Positions 41,728 to 50,496 of a stretch of DNA of 64,000 nt are shown piece after piece. Within the stretch, counting starts at the first letter, position 1. Each line of letters starts with the position of its first letter. Origin of the DNA: JBAXZR01 sp041670165 (GTDB taxonomy: Bacteria > Bacillota > Clostridia > Christensenellales > UBA1242); assembly GCA_041670165.1 (NCBI GenBank), contig JBAXZR010000004.1:1-64000 (forward strand). The letters are read 5' to 3'. The notes beneath the pieces were generated by a model. That model saw only the letters and a program-made list of their open reading frames with translations, did no database searches and had not been told where the DNA came from. The translations under genes were made by a program, and so were the position numbers.

Positions 41728-42096
41728 ATGATTCAACCAGAAAGTAGATTAAAAGTTGCTGATAACACTGGTGCGAAGCAAATTAAGTGCATTCGTGTGC
41801 TTGGCGGTTCATTCCGTCGTAGCGGTAGCATTGGCGACATTATTGTTGCATCCGTTACTTCAGCAATACCAGGTGGTGTTGTTAAAAAAGGTGATGTGGT
41901 GAAAGCAGTAATTGTTCGCACTGCACAAGGAATTAGAAGAGCAGACGGAACACACATTAAATTTGATGATAACGCAGGTGTTATTATTGATGCACAAAAA
42001 CTTCCAAGAGGCACTCGCATTTTTGGACCAGTTGCAAGAGAACTTCGTGAAAAAGATTTTATGAAGATTATATCACTTGCACCTGAAGTTGTTTAA
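41728..42096 (+). CDS. rplN: Ribosomal protein L14
   Basis: This 122-residue protein is the standard length. MIQPESRLKVADNTGAK and the ARELREKDFMKIISLAPEVV end are diagnostic. It lies at the subunit interface and contacts L19. Confidence 0.98.
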   Translation: MIQPESRLKVADNTGAKQIKCIRVLGGSFRRSGSIGDIIVASVTSAIPGGVVKKGDVVKAVIVRTAQGIRRADGTHIKFDDNAGVIIDAQKLPRGTRIFGPVARELREKDFMKIISLAPEVV

Positions 42097-42110
42097 GGAG
42101 GAAGGACGAA

Positions 42111-42650
42111 ATGATTAAGAATTTAAGCGTAAAGAAGGGCGATAAAGTCCTTGTTATTGCTGGAAAAGATAACGGCAAAATCGCAAATGTCATCTCAACT
42201 CTCCCTTCAAAAAACAAGGTTGTTGTTGAAGGCGTAAATATTGCTACAAAGCATAAAAAAGCTCGTAAACAAGACCAAAAGAGCAAAATTGAGAAAGTTG
42301 AAGCTGCATTTGATGCTTCAAATGTTATGGTTGTTTGTGGATCATGCGGAAAAGCAACAAGAGTTGCTCATAAAGAAGTTAATGGTAAGATGGTTCGTGT
42401 TTGTAAAAAATGTGGACAATCACTTGACAAAGCAGTTGTTAAAGAAGCAAAAAAAGCTAAGAAACCAGCTGTTAAAGTAGAAGAAAAAGAGGTTGTTACT
42501 GAAGCTAATGAACAAGCAGCTAAAGTTTCAACAACTAAAAAGCCTTCAGCTCCAAGAGCAACAAAAAAAATAGCAACAGTAAAAACAACAACAGCGAAAA
42601 CAGCCACTAGAGTTGCAGTTAGAAAAACAGCACCTAGTTCAGGAAAGTAA
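42111..42650 (+). CDS. rplX: Ribosomal protein L24 with long basic C-terminal tail
   Basis: This is 179 residues versus about 103 for typical L24. Residues 1-105 are normal: KOW-type start VKKGDKVLVIAGKDNGKIA and a C-x2-C/C-x2-C pair (CGSC, CKKC) for zinc. Residues about 106-179 form a Lys/Ala/Thr-rich, disordered-looking tail (repeated TTAKTATR- and KKPSAPRATKK-like pieces). The tail presumably extends over rRNA near the tunnel exit. The extension is in frame with no sign of a frameshift. Confidence 0.95.
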   Translation: MIKNLSVKKGDKVLVIAGKDNGKIANVISTLPSKNKVVVEGVNIATKHKKARKQDQKSKIEKVEAAFDASNVMVVCGSCGKATRVAHKEVNGKMVRVCKKCGQSLDKAVVKEAKKAKKPAVKVEEKEVVTEANEQAAKVSTTKKPSAPRATKKIATVKTTTAKTATRVAVRKTAPSSGK

Positions 42651-42664
42651 GGAGGAAGAAAAAA

Positions 42665-43273
42665 ATGACAGAAACAGTTAAAAAAACAACAAAAAAAGCT
42701 TCCCCAGCTCCTGCTGTGAAAGCTGAAAACCAAGTTGCAAATCTCAAAAAGGTTTACAAAGAAACAATTATCCCTTTTCTTGTTAAAGAATTTGGATACA
42801 AAAACATTAATGAAGTTCCAAAGATTGAAAAAGTAATTATCAACATGGGACTTGGTGATGTTAAAGACAATTCAAAAAGCTATAACATTGCATTTGAAGA
42901 ACTTGCTCTTATCGCAGGACAAAGACCAGTTCCAACACTTGCAAAGAAAGCCATTTCAAACTTCAAACTTAAGGAAGGAATGAAAATTGGTGCAAAAGTA
43001 ACTCTTCGTGGAAACAATATGTATGAATTCATTGAAAGACTTATTAGCATTGCACTTCCAAGAGTAAGAGATTTCCATGGTGTTAATCCAAAAGCTTTTG
43101 ATGGCAAGGGAAATTATTCTTTGGGAATTAAAGAACAGATAATCTTCCCAGAAATTTCCTATGATAAAATTGAAAAAATTCGCGGAATGGATATTTGCTT
43201 TGTAACAACTGCAAAAACCAACGCTGAAGCATTGTCATTGCTTAAGGCAATTGGCATGCCATTCAAAAGGTGA
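42665..43273 (+). CDS. rplE: Ribosomal protein L5
   Basis: This 202-residue protein has about 22 extra Lys/Thr/Ala-rich residues before the usual L5 start. The core has NINEVPKIEKVIINMGLGD and GAKVTLRGNNMYEFIERL. L5 binds 5S rRNA and the P-site tRNA. The extension resembles the basic tail of the preceding L24. Confidence 0.97.
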   Translation: MTETVKKTTKKASPAPAVKAENQVANLKKVYKETIIPFLVKEFGYKNINEVPKIEKVIINMGLGDVKDNSKSYNIAFEELALIAGQRPVPTLAKKAISNFKLKEGMKIGAKVTLRGNNMYEFIERLISIALPRVRDFHGVNPKAFDGKGNYSLGIKEQIIFPEISYDKIEKIRGMDICFVTTAKTNAEALSLLKAIGMPFKR

Positions 43274-43281
43274 GGTGAATT

Positions 43282-43467
43282 ATGGCAAGAACTGCTCTAA
43301 AAAATAAACAGGCTAGACCTCAAAAATTTGCAACTCGTGAATACACTCGTTGTTCAATATGTGGTCGTCCACACTCTGTTCTAAAAAAATATGGCATTTG
43401 CAGAATTTGTTTCAGAGAAAAAGCTAACAAAGGCGAAATCCCTGGAATAATGAAGGCAAGCTGGTAA
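43282..43467 (+). CDS. rpsN: Ribosomal protein S14, zinc form
   Basis: This 61-residue short S14 has two Cys pairs, CSIC and CRIC, that bind one zinc, as in Gram-positive S14 type Z. It ends with the GEIPGIMKASW signature and lies 8 bases after rplE. Confidence 0.97.
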   Translation: MARTALKNKQARPQKFATREYTRCSICGRPHSVLKKYGICRICFREKANKGEIPGIMKASW

Positions 43468-43476
43468 GGGGGGAAT

Positions 43477-43875
43477 ATGATAGTAACAGATCCAATCGCA
43501 GATATGCTTACAAGAATCCGTAATGGACTCACTGCAAAACAAGCAAGCGTTTTAATCCCAGAATCAAAAGAGAAAAACGCAATAGCATCAATTCTTCTCA
43601 ATGAAGGCTTCATTGCAAATGTTGAAAAAGTGGAAATTGATGGATTAAAAAATATTAAAGTAACTTTCAAATTTGGCCCAAGTAACGAAAGCGTTATTCA
43701 AGGACTTAAGAGAATTTCAAAACCAGGTCTTAGAGTTTATGCTCCAGCCGAAAAACTCCCAAGAGTTATTGGCGGACTTGGAATTGCAATTGTTTCAACA
43801 AACAAAGGAATTATGACAGATAAACAAGCTAGAACTGCTAATGTTGGCGGCGAAGTGCTTGCTTATGTGTGGTAA
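43477..43875 (+). CDS. rpsH: Ribosomal protein S8
   Basis: This 132-residue protein has MIVTDPIADMLTRIRNGL and the C-terminal GIAIVSTNKGIMTDKQAR and GGEVLAYVW pieces. It is a primary 16S binder of the central domain and, in other bacteria, the translational repressor of the spc operon. Confidence 0.98.
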   Translation: MIVTDPIADMLTRIRNGLTAKQASVLIPESKEKNAIASILLNEGFIANVEKVEIDGLKNIKVTFKFGPSNESVIQGLKRISKPGLRVYAPAEKLPRVIGGLGIAIVSTNKGIMTDKQARTANVGGEVLAYVW

Positions 43876-43893
43876 TAAGGGGGGAGGAAAAGT

Positions 43894-44442
43894 ATGTCAA
43901 GAATCGGAAGAACACCAATTACTCTCACTGCTGGAGTTTCAGCCAAAATTGAAGGGAAAAAAGTTACAATTACTGGACCAATAGGAACTCTTTCTCAAGA
44001 AGTTGATAACTGCATCAAAGTTGAAATTAAAGATAATGTTATTCACCTTACAAGAAATAGTGAAGAAAACGAAGTTAAGGCAAAACACGGTTTGTATCGT
44101 GCACTTATCAACAACATGGTTAATGGAGTTGTTAAGCCTTATGCAAAAAAACTTATTATTAATGGTGTTGGTTTCAAAGCTACAAAAGTTGGACAAAAAC
44201 TTGTTTTGAACCTTGGATTTTCACATCCAGTTGAACTTACACCAGAACAAGGAATCAATATTGAATGCCCAAGCATAACAGAAATTGTAGTTTCAGGCAT
44301 TAACAAAGAAAAAGTCGGACAATTCGCAGCTCAGGTTCGTGATTTGAAAAAAGTTGAGCCATATCATGGCTATGGAATTCGTTACTCGGATGAAGTTGTT
44401 GTGAAGAAAGAAGGAAAAACTTCTGGCAAAGGCAAAAAGTAA
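43894..44442 (+). CDS. rplF: Ribosomal protein L6
   Basis: This 182-residue protein has MSRIGRTPITLTAGV and the two related L6 domains, ending GKGIRYSD-like (YGIRYSDEVVVKKEGK). It lies near the sarcin-ricin loop. AGGGGGGAGG upstream is a strong ribosome binding site. Confidence 0.97.
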   Translation: MSRIGRTPITLTAGVSAKIEGKKVTITGPIGTLSQEVDNCIKVEIKDNVIHLTRNSEENEVKAKHGLYRALINNMVNGVVKPYAKKLIINGVGFKATKVGQKLVLNLGFSHPVELTPEQGINIECPSITEIVVSGINKEKVGQFAAQVRDLKKVEPYHGYGIRYSDEVVVKKEGKTSGKGKK

Positions 44443-44456
44443 GAGAGGGAAGGAAT

Positions 44457-44825
44457 ATGTTTAATAAAGAAGATAAAAATGAAATCAGACTAGCTCGTCA
44501 TGCTAGAGTAAGAAAAACAGTTTCCGGAACTGCTGAAAGACCAAGACTTTGCGTTTATCGTAGTCTTGTTGCAATTTATGCTCAAATCATTGATGACAAC
44601 ACAGGTAACACACTTGTAAGTGCTTCTTCAAAAGAAAAAGATATGCTTGCTAAAACTGCTGGCAAAAACAAAACACAAGTTGCTGAAATTGTTGGTAGTG
44701 AAATTGCTACTAGAGCAAAAGCAAAAAAAATCAATGCAGTTGTTTTTGATCGTGGTGGATATATTTATACAGGAAGAATCAAAGCTTTGGCTGAAGGCGC
44801 AAGAGCCGCTGGCCTTGAGTTTTAA
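44457..44825 (+). CDS. rplR: Ribosomal protein L18
   Basis: This 122-residue protein has RHARVRKTVSGTAERPRLCVYRS and the C-terminal FDRGGYIYTGRIKALAEGAR. It binds 5S rRNA together with L5. Confidence 0.97.
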   Translation: MFNKEDKNEIRLARHARVRKTVSGTAERPRLCVYRSLVAIYAQIIDDNTGNTLVSASSKEKDMLAKTAGKNKTQVAEIVGSEIATRAKAKKINAVVFDRGGYIYTGRIKALAEGARAAGLEF

Positions 44826-44840
44826 GGAGGATGAGCAAAA

Positions 44841-45377
44841 ATGGAAAATAGAGAAGAAAAGAAACCATTCAACAGAAAAAGAGATGACAGACCAAGAAGA
44901 GAAGAATCTGACATTGATAAAAAGCTCGTTTCATTACGCCGTGTAACAAAAGTTGTTAAAGGCGGTCGTACAATGAAATTCTCTGCCGTTGTTGTTGTTG
45001 GTGACAAGAAAGGCTCAATCGGAATTGGAATGGGAAAAGCAAAAGAAGTTCCTCTTGCAATTGAAAAAGCGACAACTAATGGTCGTAAGAACATGCAAAA
45101 AGTGAATGTTGTTAATGGAACAATACCTCATGAAACAACTGCTGCTTATGGTGCTAGCAAAATTATTTTGCTTCCAGCCAAAGAAGGAACTGGTGTTATA
45201 GCCGGTGGAAGTGCCAGATCAGTTATTGAACTTGCAGGAATCAAAAACATTGTGACAAAAATTCACGGTTCTTCAAACAAGACAAACTGCGTAAAAGCAA
45301 CACTTAAAGGTCTTTTGAGTCTTAGAACAAAAGAACAAATTGCTGCACTTCGTGGAAAGTCTGTTGAAGAAATTTAA
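44841..45377 (+). CDS. rpsE: Ribosomal protein S5
   Basis: This 178-residue protein has the double-stranded-RNA-binding-like N-terminal domain (RRVTKVVKGGRTMKFSAVVVVGD), GIGMGKAKEVPLAIEKA, and the conserved C-terminal domain with SNKTNCVKATLKGL. It contributes to decoding fidelity. A short basic/acidic extension precedes the usual start. Confidence 0.97.
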   Translation: MENREEKKPFNRKRDDRPRREESDIDKKLVSLRRVTKVVKGGRTMKFSAVVVVGDKKGSIGIGMGKAKEVPLAIEKATTNGRKNMQKVNVVNGTIPHETTAAYGASKIILLPAKEGTGVIAGGSARSVIELAGIKNIVTKIHGSSNKTNCVKATLKGLLSLRTKEQIAALRGKSVEEI

Positions 45378-45391
45378 GAGAGGGCAAAAAA

Positions 45392-45604
45392 ATGGCAAGC
45401 AAAAAACAAACAAATAAACTTAAGGTAACGCTTATCAATAGCCCAATTGGCTATGATAAAAGCCAACGCGAAGTATGTGTTGCTTTGGGACTCAAAAAAA
45501 TAGATTCATTCAATATTTTACCAGATAATGATGCTGTTCGTGGCGCTATTTTCAAGGTTAAACACTTGGTAAAAGTTGAAGAAGTGAAAGGAGAAGCAAA
45601 ATGA
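45392..45604 (+). CDS. rpmD: Ribosomal protein L30
   Basis: This 70-residue protein contains KVTLINSPIGYDKSQREV and a final LVKVEEV segment. It overlaps rplO by 4 bases (ATGA). Confidence 0.95.
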   Translation: MASKKQTNKLKVTLINSPIGYDKSQREVCVALGLKKIDSFNILPDNDAVRGAIFKVKHLVKVEEVKGEAK

Positions 45605-46047
45605 AATTGCACACACTTTCTCCCGCAGCAAATTCTCGTACAAAAAGCATTCGTAAGGGTAGAGGAACGGGAAGCGGAATTGGAAAAACAAGCGGAAAAG
45701 GATCAAAAGGTCAGAACGCAAGAAGCGGTGGCGGAGTACGCCTAGGTTTTGAAGGCGGACAAATCCCATTGGTTAGAAGAATTCCTATTCGTGGTTTCAA
45801 CAACTATGAATTCGATAAAGTATATGCGATTGTAAACATTGGTGATTTAGATATCTTTGATGCTAACACTGTTGTTACACAAGAGTTGCTTTATGAAAAT
45901 AGAGTAATCGGAAAAATTCAGCCTTATGGTTTAAAAGTTCTCGGAAATGGAGATCTTACAAAACCATTGGTAATTAAAGCTAAAAAATTCTCCGCATCAG
46001 CTCTTGAGAAAATTGCTAAAGCTGGTGGTAAAGCTGAGGTGATTTAA
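45601..46047 (+). CDS. rplO: Ribosomal protein L15
   Basis: This 148-residue protein has the basic N-terminal segment KGRGTGSGIGKTSGKGSKGQ and the EGGQIPLVRRIPIRGF core. Its final base is the first base of the secY start, so the two are translationally coupled. Confidence 0.97.
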   Translation: MKLHTLSPAANSRTKSIRKGRGTGSGIGKTSGKGSKGQNARSGGGVRLGFEGGQIPLVRRIPIRGFNNYEFDKVYAIVNIGDLDIFDANTVVTQELLYENRVIGKIQPYGLKVLGNGDLTKPLVIKAKKFSASALEKIAKAGGKAEVI

Positions 46048-47330
46048 TGTTCAAAACATTAATTAACGCATTTAGAATAAAAGAAGTTCGTGCCAAAATA
46101 CTTTTGACACTTCTTCTTTTGTTAGTTTATCGTGTAGGTTGCTTTTTGCCTGTTCCCGGAATTAATGTTTCAGTTTTTACGGAAGCAGCATCAGAAGGCT
46201 TTTTGAACATTTTAAGTTCAATCAGTGGTGGATCACTTAGTAATGGAGCATTTCTTGCTCTTGGTGTAACACCATATATTAGTGCGTCTATCATTATTCA
46301 ACTTCTTTCAATTGCTTTGCCAAGTCTTGAAAAACTTGCAAGACAAGGTGAAGAAGGCAGAAAGAAAATGAACATGTACACCCGAATTGCAGCACTTGTG
46401 CTTTCAATCGGACAGGCAGGCGGAATTGTTCTTTCAATAGCTGATTCAGTTAAACCAATTTGGTCAGGAGCTTCAACAGCCATCACAAGCATTTTCGTTG
46501 CACTAATTTTAGTTGCTGGCGGAATGTTTACAGTTTGGCTTGGTGAAAGAATTTCTGACATAGGTGCAGGCAATGGACTTTCTCTTCTCATTTTTGTGGG
46601 AATTTTGAGTTCAGCAGGTGCAAGCCTACTTTCATCTATGCAATCAGTTTTTGCAGATATTGAAAACATATATCCAATTCTTGGTTTCTTGATTGCCGTT
46701 ATTGTAATTTTTGCTCTAATTGTTTTTGTTGATATGGCAGAACGAAAAGTTCCAGTTCAATATGCAAAACAAATGAAAGGCAGAAAAATGTATGGTGGAC
46801 AATCAACTTACATTCCAATCAGAGTAAATGCAAACGGTGTTATTCCAATCATCTTTGCTTCAGCGCTCTTAACATTCCCTCAACTTTTGATGAGTATGTT
46901 TTGGCCAACTAGCAATGCAATGGTTTGGTATTCACAAAATCTAGGAATGGGCTCATGGCTCAACTTGGTTTTGACAAGTGTTTTGATTTTATTCTTTGCA
47001 TTCTTCTATTCACAAATTTCATTTAATCCTGAAGAGATTTCAAAACAAATTCAATCCAATGGTGGCTTTATTCCAGGAATTCGTCCCGGAAGACCAACCA
47101 CAGAACAACTAAAAAAGATTTCTAACAGAATAACTTTGTTTGGTGCCATATTCCTTGCGTTTATTGCACTTGTACCAAGCCTTGTATTCAAGGGAGTTGG
47201 TGGAACAAGTTCTCTTATCAATGCGTTTACCGCTACAGGAATGTTGATTGTTGTTTCAGTTGCACTCGAATTTGATAAACAAATACAATCACTTATACTT
47301 ATGAAACAATACAAAGGATTTTTAAAATAA
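46047..47330 (+). CDS. secY: Preprotein translocase channel SecY
   Basis: This 427-residue protein has ten membrane helices. It opens with FRIKEVRAKILLTLLLLLVYRVG, has GVTPYISASIIIQLL in helix 2 and the cytoplasmic loops RKVPVQYAKQMKGRKMYGG and GGFIPGIRPGRPT that contact SecA or the ribosome. It forms the general secretion channel with SecE and SecG. It is followed by adk at 58 bases. Confidence 0.98.
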   Translation: MFKTLINAFRIKEVRAKILLTLLLLLVYRVGCFLPVPGINVSVFTEAASEGFLNILSSISGGSLSNGAFLALGVTPYISASIIIQLLSIALPSLEKLARQGEEGRKKMNMYTRIAALVLSIGQAGGIVLSIADSVKPIWSGASTAITSIFVALILVAGGMFTVWLGERISDIGAGNGLSLLIFVGILSSAGASLLSSMQSVFADIENIYPILGFLIAVIVIFALIVFVDMAERKVPVQYAKQMKGRKMYGGQSTYIPIRVNANGVIPIIFASALLTFPQLLMSMFWPTSNAMVWYSQNLGMGSWLNLVLTSVLILFFAFFYSQISFNPEEISKQIQSNGGFIPGIRPGRPTTEQLKKISNRITLFGAIFLAFIALVPSLVFKGVGGTSSLINAFTATGMLIVVSVALEFDKQIQSLILMKQYKGFLK

Positions 47331-47387
47331 GAGATTATTTTGTAAATAGTCAGTATTGAAAATTATAAATATTTGATTGGAGGATTG

Positions 47388-48005
47388 ATGAGAATCGTTA
47401 TGCTCGGAGCTCCTGGTTCTGGAAAAGGAACTTTGGCTTCAAAAATTTGCGAGTTATATAGAATTCCACACATATCTACAGGTGAAATATTAAGAAATGA
47501 AGTTAAAAATGAAACACCAATTGGCATTGAAATTAAAGAAATTATGACTTCAGGTAAATTAGTTCCAGACTCATTAATTATTGACATCACCAAAAACCGA
47601 ATAAGTGAATCTGATTGTAAAAATGGATTTATTCTTGATGGCTTTCCAAGAACAATTGAACAAGCAAAAGCTCTTGAGAAAATTACATCAATTGATTTGG
47701 TTGTTTCAATCAGAATTTCAAATGAAAAAGTTGTTGAACGAATTGCAGGTAGAAGAACTTGTCCAACATGCGGAGAAATATATCACACATCATGGCACAA
47801 AGAAAACACCTGCTCAAAATGTAATTCAAAACTTGTTCAAAGAGATGATGAAAAAACAGAAACTGTTTTAGACCGACTTGTTGTGTTTGAAAAACAAACT
47901 GCCCCTCTTGTTCAGTTTTATGAAAAAATGGGAAATTTGATTTGGGTTGACAGCGGTAACACTGCTGAAGAAACCTTTAGGGAATTCCAAACCAAACTTT
48001 CTTAA
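47388..48005 (+). CDS. adk: Adenylate kinase
   Basis: This is 205 residues from the ATG after TTGGAGGATTG; an in-frame start 15 bases earlier overlaps that site and is rejected. The P-loop GAPGSGKGT is at 7-15, DGFPRT is the AMP/ATP site, and the LID carries a CPTC and CSKC zinc tetrad as in Gram-positive enzymes. It interconverts AMP, ATP and ADP. Confidence 0.97.
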   Translation: MRIVMLGAPGSGKGTLASKICELYRIPHISTGEILRNEVKNETPIGIEIKEIMTSGKLVPDSLIIDITKNRISESDCKNGFILDGFPRTIEQAKALEKITSIDLVVSIRISNEKVVERIAGRRTCPTCGEIYHTSWHKENTCSKCNSKLVQRDDEKTETVLDRLVVFEKQTAPLVQFYEKMGNLIWVDSGNTAEETFREFQTKLS

Positions 48006-48018
48006 AATGGAGAACAAA

Positions 48019-48759
48019 ATGACTTCAAAAACCCCTGCAGAAATCGTGCTTATGCGTATGGCTGGCAAAATTACCGGCGATGCACTCAAAGTAGCGGAAA
48101 AAGCAATTAAACCCGGTGTTTCCACTTTGGAAATTAATGCACTTGTTGATGATTACATTCGTTCACAAGGTGCAATTCCTACCTTTTTAGGTTTTGATGG
48201 CTATCCATTCTCAATATGTGCTTCAGTAAATGAAGCAGTTGTTCATGGATTCTCTAATAGTGAACCTTTAAAAGAAGGCGATATTGTTGGAATTGATGTT
48301 GGAGCTTGTTACAAAGGTTTCAATGGAGATGCAGCAAGAACATTTGCGGTAGGAAAAATTTCAAAAGAAACTCAAGAACTCATCGATGTTACAAAACAAA
48401 GTTTTTTTGAGGGTATCAAAGCTCTTAAAGTTGGCGGTAAAATTTCTGATGTATCAAGAGCAATTCAAACTTATGTTGAAAATCATGGATTTTCAGTTGT
48501 TAGAGAATTGGTTGGACATGGTATTGGAAGAGAAATGCATGAAGATCCACAAATACCAAATTATGTTGACAAGCACTCTTCTCCAACCGTTGTTGAAAAT
48601 GCGTGTCTTGCAATTGAGCCTATGGTTAACCAAGGCAAAAAAGAAGTTTGGTTGCTTGAAGATGGTTGGACAGTTGTAACAAGAGATGGTAAACCTTCAG
48701 CCCATTATGAAAATACCGTGCTTGTAACAAAAGACGGAGTGGAGATTTTGACAATATGA
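48019..48759 (+). CDS. map: Methionine aminopeptidase type I
   Basis: This is 246 residues from the ATG at 48019, with TGGAGA six bases upstream; the ATG at 48007 is less well placed. Metal ligands lie in GIDVGACYKGFNGDAA (two Asp), GHGIG (His), AIEPM (Glu) and HYENT (Glu). It removes the initiator Met from nascent proteins. It overlaps the next gene by 4 bases. Confidence 0.96.
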   Translation: MTSKTPAEIVLMRMAGKITGDALKVAEKAIKPGVSTLEINALVDDYIRSQGAIPTFLGFDGYPFSICASVNEAVVHGFSNSEPLKEGDIVGIDVGACYKGFNGDAARTFAVGKISKETQELIDVTKQSFFEGIKALKVGGKISDVSRAIQTYVENHGFSVVRELVGHGIGREMHEDPQIPNYVDKHSSPTVVENACLAIEPMVNQGKKEVWLLEDGWTVVTRDGKPSAHYENTVLVTKDGVEILTI

Positions 48760-49070
48760 AACAAAAAATTGACTACTCAATAGGTGAAATTGTAACCTCT
48801 ATAAGCGGTCGAGATGTCAACACAAATTATATAGTGATTAAAAATGTTGATGATGACTTTGTCTATGTTGCAAATGGCAAAACAAAATTTTTGGAAAAAC
48901 CAAAATTAAAGAGAAAAAAACATTTAAAATCAAAAAATCAAATTTTGGAAGTAATAAAAGAAAAACTTGTAAGTAACAAAAAAGTGTACGATGAGGAAAT
49001 ATTTAGTGCTTTCCGCAAAAATAATATTGATTTTTTTGAAAAGGAGATTGAATGTCAAAAGAAGATGTGA
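48756..49070 (+). CDS. KOW-domain RNA-binding protein
   Basis: This 104-residue protein starts inside the end of map. Residues about 1-55 form a small KOW/L14e-like barrel (IGEIVTSISGRDVNTNYIVI, then VYVANGKTKFL), followed by a Lys-rich helical tail. Proteins of this type are regularly encoded between map and infA in Clostridia and are thought to bind ribosomal RNA. The last 19 bases overlap infA. Confidence 0.8.
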   Translation: MKQKIDYSIGEIVTSISGRDVNTNYIVIKNVDDDFVYVANGKTKFLEKPKLKRKKHLKSKNQILEVIKEKLVSNKKVYDEEIFSAFRKNNIDFFEKEIECQKKM

Positions 49071-49273
49071 TAGAATTTGAAGGAGTGGTTGTGGAAGTTC
49101 TTCCTTCCACAACATTTAAGGTGCAACTTTCCAACGGACATATTATTAGTGCTTATATTTCAGGAAAACTTCGCCTTAACTCAATTAAAATCTTGGAAGG
49201 AGATAAAGTTAAAATTGAAATGAGTCCATATGATTTAACCAAAGGTAGAATCACATGGAGAAGTAAAAATTAA
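49052..49273 (+). CDS. infA: Translation initiation factor IF-1
   Basis: This 73-residue OB-fold protein has MSKEDVIEFEGVVVEVLPST, the SNGHIISAYISGKLR core and VKIEMSPYDLTKGRI. It binds the 30S A site during initiation. AAAGGAGATTGA precedes it within the KOW gene. Confidence 0.97.
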   Translation: MSKEDVIEFEGVVVEVLPSTTFKVQLSNGHIISAYISGKLRLNSIKILEGDKVKIEMSPYDLTKGRITWRSKN

Positions 49274-49436
49274 CTAATGCCTTTCATGGCATTCGTGCAT
49301 TGAAATTTTTTGACTTATTCAAAAAAATATATGCTCAGAAAAAGTTCTACAATGCTTTTCACTCTAACATTGCAAACTAATCCCCATTTTCAAAAAAATC
49401 AGAAAAAAGTGAAATAATAATATAAGGAGAATTAGT

Positions 49437-49553
49437 ATGAAAGTAAGTCCATCAGTAAAACCTCGTTGCAAAGATTGCAAGATAATCAAAAGAGAAGGCA
49501 AGGTTATGTGCATTTGTTCAAAAGTTAAAAAACACAAACAAACTCAAGGTTAA
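49437..49553 (+). CDS. rpmJ: Ribosomal protein L36, zinc form
   Basis: This is 38 residues after TAAGGAGAATTAGT. It reads MKVSPSVKPRCKDCK, continues with IIKREGKV, then CICSKVKKHKQTQG. Cys11, Cys14, Cys27 (or Cys25) and His33 are the zinc ligands of the C-plus L36 form. The preceding gap 49274-49436 contains an AATGCC/GGCATT hairpin that may end the infA transcript. Confidence 0.95.
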   Translation: MKVSPSVKPRCKDCKIIKREGKVMCICSKVKKHKQTQG

Positions 49554-49690
49554 TCATAATAAGCTAAAAGAGCTCGCATAAATGGGCGGCTGGTGATTTT
49601 TATGCAAAACATAAATGTCACTACCATTTTGCGTTTTAATAAATCGCAAACATAGGGTTTGCATAAAACAAAATTTTCGGAGGAGAGAAT
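49554..49690 (+). promoter_or_regulatory. rpsM leader with two mutually exclusive hairpins
   Basis: TTTGCG (49628-49633) can pair with CGCAAA (49645-49650). The same CGCAAAC segment can instead pair as GCAAAC (49646-49651) with GTTTGC (49657-49662). The two structures share bases and cannot coexist, a layout typical of RNA switches or autoregulatory leaders. The ribosome binding site GGAGGAGAG follows at about 49680. Confidence 0.45.
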
Positions 49691-50080
49691 ATGGCAAGAA
49701 TCGCTGGTATTGATTTACCTAGAGAGAAAAGGCTTGAGATCGGCCTCACATATATCTATGGAATTGGAAGAGCTGTTTCAAATAAAATTTTGAAAGAAAC
49801 TGGACTTAATCCAGATATCAGAGTAAAGGATCTTGATGAAAACGATGTTGCAAAACTTCGTAACTACATTGAAAAAAATTATCCAGTTGAAGGAGATCTT
49901 CGTAAAGAAGTTGCTCTCAACATTAAAAGATTGGTAGAAATCGGCTCATACAGAGGCGTACGCCATCGTAGAGGACTTCCTGTTCGTGGTCAAAACACAA
50001 GAACTAACTGCAGAACTCGTAAAGGACCAAGAAAGGTTGTAGGCGGAAGTAGTAAAAAAGGCCTTGTATCAAAGGGCTAA
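49691..50080 (+). CDS. rpsM: Ribosomal protein S13
   Basis: This 129-residue protein has MARIAGIDLPREKRLEIGLTYIYGIG and the basic C-terminal GLPVRGQNTRTNCRTRKGPR. It is a 30S head protein forming bridge B1. The tail is slightly longer than usual. Confidence 0.98.
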   Translation: MARIAGIDLPREKRLEIGLTYIYGIGRAVSNKILKETGLNPDIRVKDLDENDVAKLRNYIEKNYPVEGDLRKEVALNIKRLVEIGSYRGVRHRRGLPVRGQNTRTNCRTRKGPRKVVGGSSKKGLVSKG

Positions 50081-50092
50081 AGGAGATAAAAC

Positions 50093-50482
50093 ATGGCTGC
50101 AAGTGAAAAACCAAAAAAGAAAAGAATAAGCAAAAACATTGAAAAAGGCGCGTGCCACATTTTAAGTTCCTTTAACAACACAAATGTAACTTTCACTGAT
50201 TGCGATGGCAATGCAATTGCATGGGCCAGCTCAGGAAAGCTTGGTTTTAAAGGATCAAAAAAGAGCACTCCTTTCGCAGCTCAACAATGCGTTGAAGATG
50301 CTGCAAAAGTTGCTAAAGAACATGGTATCAAATCTGTTGATGTTTATGTTAAGGGTCCAGGAAATGGAAGAGAAAGCGCAATTCGTGCTTTGCAAACTGC
50401 TGAAATTGGAGTAACAATGATTAGGGATGTAAGCCCAATCGCTCACAATGGATGTCGCCCACCAAAAGTTAGAAGAATCTAA
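50093..50482 (+). CDS. rpsK: Ribosomal protein S11
   Basis: This 129-residue protein has HILSSFNNTNVTFTDCDGN, GFKGSKKSTPFAAQ and the end PIAHNGCRPPKVRRI. It forms part of the platform near the mRNA exit. Confidence 0.98.
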   Translation: MAASEKPKKKRISKNIEKGACHILSSFNNTNVTFTDCDGNAIAWASSGKLGFKGSKKSTPFAAQQCVEDAAKVAKEHGIKSVDVYVKGPGNGRESAIRALQTAEIGVTMIRDVSPIAHNGCRPPKVRRI

Positions 50483-50496
50483 AAAGGAGAAAATTT

